In this document: one piece after another, positions 61,426 through 64,000 of the stretch | How positions within the stretch are numbered: the first letter of the stretch is position 1 | Layout of the letters: the number at the start of each line of letters is the position of its first letter | Assembly: GCA_965247975.1 (NCBI GenBank) | Contig: OZ252050.1 | Coordinates: 2,480,001-2,544,000, forward strand | DNA length: 64,000 nt | Direction of reading: 5' to 3' | Origin: Taishania sp965247975 | GTDB lineage: Bacteria; Bacteroidota; Bacteroidia; Flavobacteriales_D; Crocinitomicaceae | Notes under the pieces: generated by a model | Told to the model about the DNA's origin: nothing | The model's database searches: none | What the model saw: only the letters and a program-made list of their open reading frames with translations | Made by a program: the position numbers and the translations under genes

Positions 61426-61969
61426 TTAATTTGCAATGCGGTATTTTTTGAAAAAAGCATCCCAATTCCACATAAAAAGTTGAACTACTTCGTCCAATCT
61501 CTTTAATAACAAAGGATTTGGTGCTTCCATTTTTTTAAAATATTCATCTTGAAATTGATTCAAAGCGTATTTCGAGAAAATAGCCTTCGACATTCCCGTA
61601 AATCATATTTTTAGAAGGATGATTAATCCGCGAAATAAAGGTCTTATATTCTTTAATTAATTTTTCAAAATCGTACAAAGACATATCGTAAACCTTTGCC
61701 AATTTCTCATTGATACAAGATTCCATTCTATCTGCTTGCTCTGGATCGAATGCACTTTCAATAAATGACAAATTACCAACCAAAACGATCAATGCAAATT
61801 CATAACTATCCTTTTCATCAATTTTCGGCGAATCCACAAATGCTGTATCTTCATTGATGAACTGAGCCACTTCCCCGAAACCTTGATCAACTGCGTCAAA
61901 GAGACCATTCACAAAAATATTTGCAACTTGATTTTCGGTTAATTTCTTCTTGAGAATTGCACTCAGCAT
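61426..61969 (-). pseudogene. Conserved hypothetical gene with a single-base frameshift
   Basis: The uninterrupted frame stops at 61544 after 141 residues, with an odd end (VEGYFLEIRFESISR). From about 61592 the other frame gives MSKAIFSKYALNQFQDEYFKKMEAPNPLLLKRLDEVV, then LFMWNWDAFFKKYRIAN and a stop at 61426-61428. Removing one A in GGGAATG joins the two to about 180 residues. Soluble and helical, no family I can name. Ends 3 bases from the convergent, also frameshifted gene. Confidence 0.75.
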
Positions 61970-62195
61970 AAAAATAATTTCATTGAATATCGTAACTACA
62001 AATTTAGCTTGGAGTAAGGCGGTATCGACCTAAATTTAACATGTCTTTTCAACGAAGTTATTAACACAAAAAAAAACACCAGATTTTGCTAATCCTTGAA
62101 ATTTACATTCTATCCTTTTTATATCGCTTTTAATCCCAATTTAAAACACTGTTATTTTAATAATTCTAATTTTACATTTCAATTTTTGAACTCCA

Positions 62196-63314
62196 ATGAA
62201 GCGTAATCAGATCATCATTTTAGCCCTATTTTTTATCATTTCAGCTGTAATTTATTTTATTCTACGTAAAAACAAATCGGACGATAAACCAGCGAATGCG
62301 AAACAAAATACCGAACTTTTTGTTCCCATTCGGAAAGTGAAAAATGAAATCCACCCGATGGAAATCAATGCATACGGACAGGTTTCACCAACGGTTGAGC
62401 TCGATGTAGCCTTTGAAGTTCAAGGAAGGTTGCAAAAAGGTAGCATGACCCTCAAACCTGGTGTGCGATTTAGTCAAGGTCAAACTTTGTATAGCGTTGA
62501 CGGATCGGAAGCAAGACAAACATTGAGCGCACGACGAACGCAATTTGCACAATTAATTATTGCCGTTCTCGCTGATTTGGAAATGGATTACCCGCAAGCT
62601 CACGGAAAATGGGTAGCGTTTTTAAACTCGATTCAACCAAGTTCTATGCTTCCAGAATTGCCAGCCATTCAATCGGGAAAAGAAAGAATGTTTGTTACAT
62701 CAAAAAACATAGTCGCAGAATATTACAACATTAAAAGCTTAGAAGAAAGGTATAAAAAATACGTTTACAACGCCCCTTGGAGTGGAAGTGTTGTAGATAT
62801 CGTTGCAGAACCTGGATCAGTCATCAATCCTGGAGTTAAAATAGCTCGCATAGCAAAAACAGGAGATTTTGAAGTGAAAGTTCCTATTTCCCTTTCGCAA
62901 ATTGAAATCTTCAAGCAGAAAGGAGTCGCTAAATTCACAAACTCTAAAAGTGAATTGGTCGGAACAGGTAAAATCATTCGGATTTCTGATGTGATAAATC
63001 AAAAAACACAATCTGTTGATGTTTACTATTCCATTTCAGTGATTGGAAATGCAAAGATATACAACGGAATGTTTTTGAATGCTTCCATCAATCAAACTTC
63101 TGACGAAAAATCAATGGGAATTCCAAGAATGGCGGTCAAAGATGGTCAAGTTATGGTCTTGGTTAAAAACAAATTGTTGCCTAGAAATGTGGAAATTGTG
63201 AACAATAAACCTGACACTGTTTTTGTGACCGGCTTGAAAAATGGTGAACAAGTTGTATTGGAACAAATCCAATCCTTAGAAAAAATCACCAAGCTTAAAG
63301 GAATAACGCGCTAA
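62196..63314 (+). CDS. RND efflux periplasmic adaptor
   Basis: 372 residues. N-terminal membrane anchor (IIILALFFIISAVIYFIL), a barrel-sandwich part (MEINAYGQVSPTVELDVAFEVQG, YNAPWSGSVVDIVAEPGSVI) with a short hairpin, a beta-barrel (FEVKVPISLSQIEIFKQKG) and a membrane-proximal end. Links the RND pump gene directly downstream (3 bases) with an outer-membrane channel. No TetR or TolC gene is seen before the window ends. Substrate unknown. Confidence 0.9.
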   Translation: MKRNQIIILALFFIISAVIYFILRKNKSDDKPANAKQNTELFVPIRKVKNEIHPMEINAYGQVSPTVELDVAFEVQGRLQKGSMTLKPGVRFSQGQTLYSVDGSEARQTLSARRTQFAQLIIAVLADLEMDYPQAHGKWVAFLNSIQPSSMLPELPAIQSGKERMFVTSKNIVAEYYNIKSLEERYKKYVYNAPWSGSVVDIVAEPGSVINPGVKIARIAKTGDFEVKVPISLSQIEIFKQKGVAKFTNSKSELVGTGKIIRISDVINQKTQSVDVYYSISVIGNAKIYNGMFLNASINQTSDEKSMGIPRMAVKDGQVMVLVKNKLLPRNVEIVNNKPDTVFVTGLKNGEQVVLEQIQSLEKITKLKGITR

Positions 63315-63317
63315 ACC

Positions 63318-64000
63318 ATGAGAAAGATAATCGATTTCTTTATTCGTAGACCACTTTGGGGAAATTCAATCATTGCCATCATTGTCTTAACGGGCGTTTT
63401 TTCAATCTTGAGCACCAAAAAATCGTTTTTCCCGGAGATGGATCCTTACAGAATCATTATTTCTGTTTTCTATTCAGGAGCTTCGCCTTCGGAAATGGAA
63501 GAAGGTGTAACGATTAAAATTGAACAAGCAATCAAAGGATTGGCGGGTATTGAAGAATTAAATTCGAGTTCCTCCGAAAACTTTGCCACCATCGATGTGA
63601 AAGCCTACACCGATACAGACATGGAGCAATTGCTTAGCGATGTCGAAAATGCTGTTAACTCGATCAATTCCTTTCCGCAAGGAGCCGAACGACCAATCAT
63701 TACACGCTTAAAATCGGCTGGTGTTTCATCAACCGTTGCATTTGTGGGCGTTTCATCAACACGCAATGATATTGATATTGTTGATCTAACGGACATGGCG
63801 CAAAAAGTAGAGCGCGATTTGTTAAATACCAAGAGAATTACGCAAATTTCAAAAAGTGGTTTTCCAACGAAAGAAATTTCGATCAATGTGCACGAAAACG
63901 ATTTATTGCGCTATGGAATTACGATGCAAGAAGTTTCACTTGCCGTTAGTTCCAAAAATATTGACATCACAACGGGAATAATTCAAGGAGGAAATCAAGA
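63318..64000 (+). CDS. RND efflux transporter, N-terminal part
   Basis: First 227 residues only; cut by the window end. Begins MRKIIDFFIRRPLWGNSII with TM1 and goes on FFPEMDPYRIIISVFYSGASPSEMEEGVTIKIEQAIKGLAGIEEL, the AcrB-type porter start. Proton-driven export from inner membrane/periplasm with the adaptor just upstream. HAE1 versus heavy-metal class cannot be decided from this part. Confidence 0.92.
   Translation, partial: MRKIIDFFIRRPLWGNSIIAIIVLTGVFSILSTKKSFFPEMDPYRIIISVFYSGASPSEMEEGVTIKIEQAIKGLAGIEELNSSSSENFATIDVKAYTDTDMEQLLSDVENAVNSINSFPQGAERPIITRLKSAGVSSTVAFVGVSSTRNDIDIVDLTDMAQKVERDLLNTKRITQISKSGFPTKEISINVHENDLLRYGITMQEVSLAVSSKNIDITTGIIQGGNQ

Overview
The window comes from a low-GC Bacteroidota chromosome, most likely Flavobacteriales; a Crocinitomicaceae/Fluviicola-like host is a guess from gene content, not a measured placement. 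Signs are the Bacteroidota -7 promoter element TAnnTTTG (often with TTG 18-20 bases upstream), long Bacteroidota forms of NusB and signal peptidase I, the parA-parB-DUF5683-dapB-lepB-wbqC gene order, a T9SS-type C-terminal domain and many small lipoproteins. I saw no rRNA, tRNA or CRISPR array.

Layout. 1-3000: 3' part of a second-type GAPDH, then an ATPase/PD-(D/E)xK nuclease gene flanked by REP-like palindromes, with two decayed copies of its own 3' end beside it. 3100-7500: a secreted protein behind a sigma-54-like promoter, then a complete arsenic operon (arsR, DUF6428, arsC, acr3) with two matching operators. 7686-13700: a PNGase F homologue, a TonB receptor with two small Cys/His-rich proteins (probably metal-related), a lipoprotein and a DUF4294 protein. 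13840-18513: leucine dehydrogenase-nusB-DUF1573-yajC, divergent from an ABC exporter. 18688-24127: a PUR-family protein facing a TetR/ABC/HlyD/TolC export operon whose ABC ATPase looks catalytically dead. 24428-31641: chromosome partitioning, lysine/DAP synthesis, signal peptidase, WbqC and a small ABC transporter. 31704-42746: SGNH hydrolase with an ABC pseudogene fragment behind it, secreted nuclease, ilvE, DCC oxidoreductase, ispH, DUF4139, OmpA and SanA-like proteins.

43053-64000: DUF5916 outer-membrane protein, a run of three 32-bp-spaced palindromes, gyrB, a Tat-exported amine oxidase, then a histidine kinase operon that ends in a Gly/Cys-rich TIGR04222-like protein with a GRDP-like partner (the least explained gene set here), a DUF6364/PIN toxin-antitoxin pair, Mpl, a degenerate IS1595-like transposase with decayed end copies, dihydroorotase with a polyprenol-P-mannose synthase, two neighbouring convergent genes that each carry a single-base frameshift, and the start of an RND efflux operon cut by the window end.

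Most genes are ordinary housekeeping or envelope functions. The points most worth a second look are the palindrome-flanked ATPase-nuclease with its pseudogene tails, the kinase/GRDP/TIGR04222-like cassette, the degenerate ABC exporter and the phased palindromes upstream of the DUF5916 gene.
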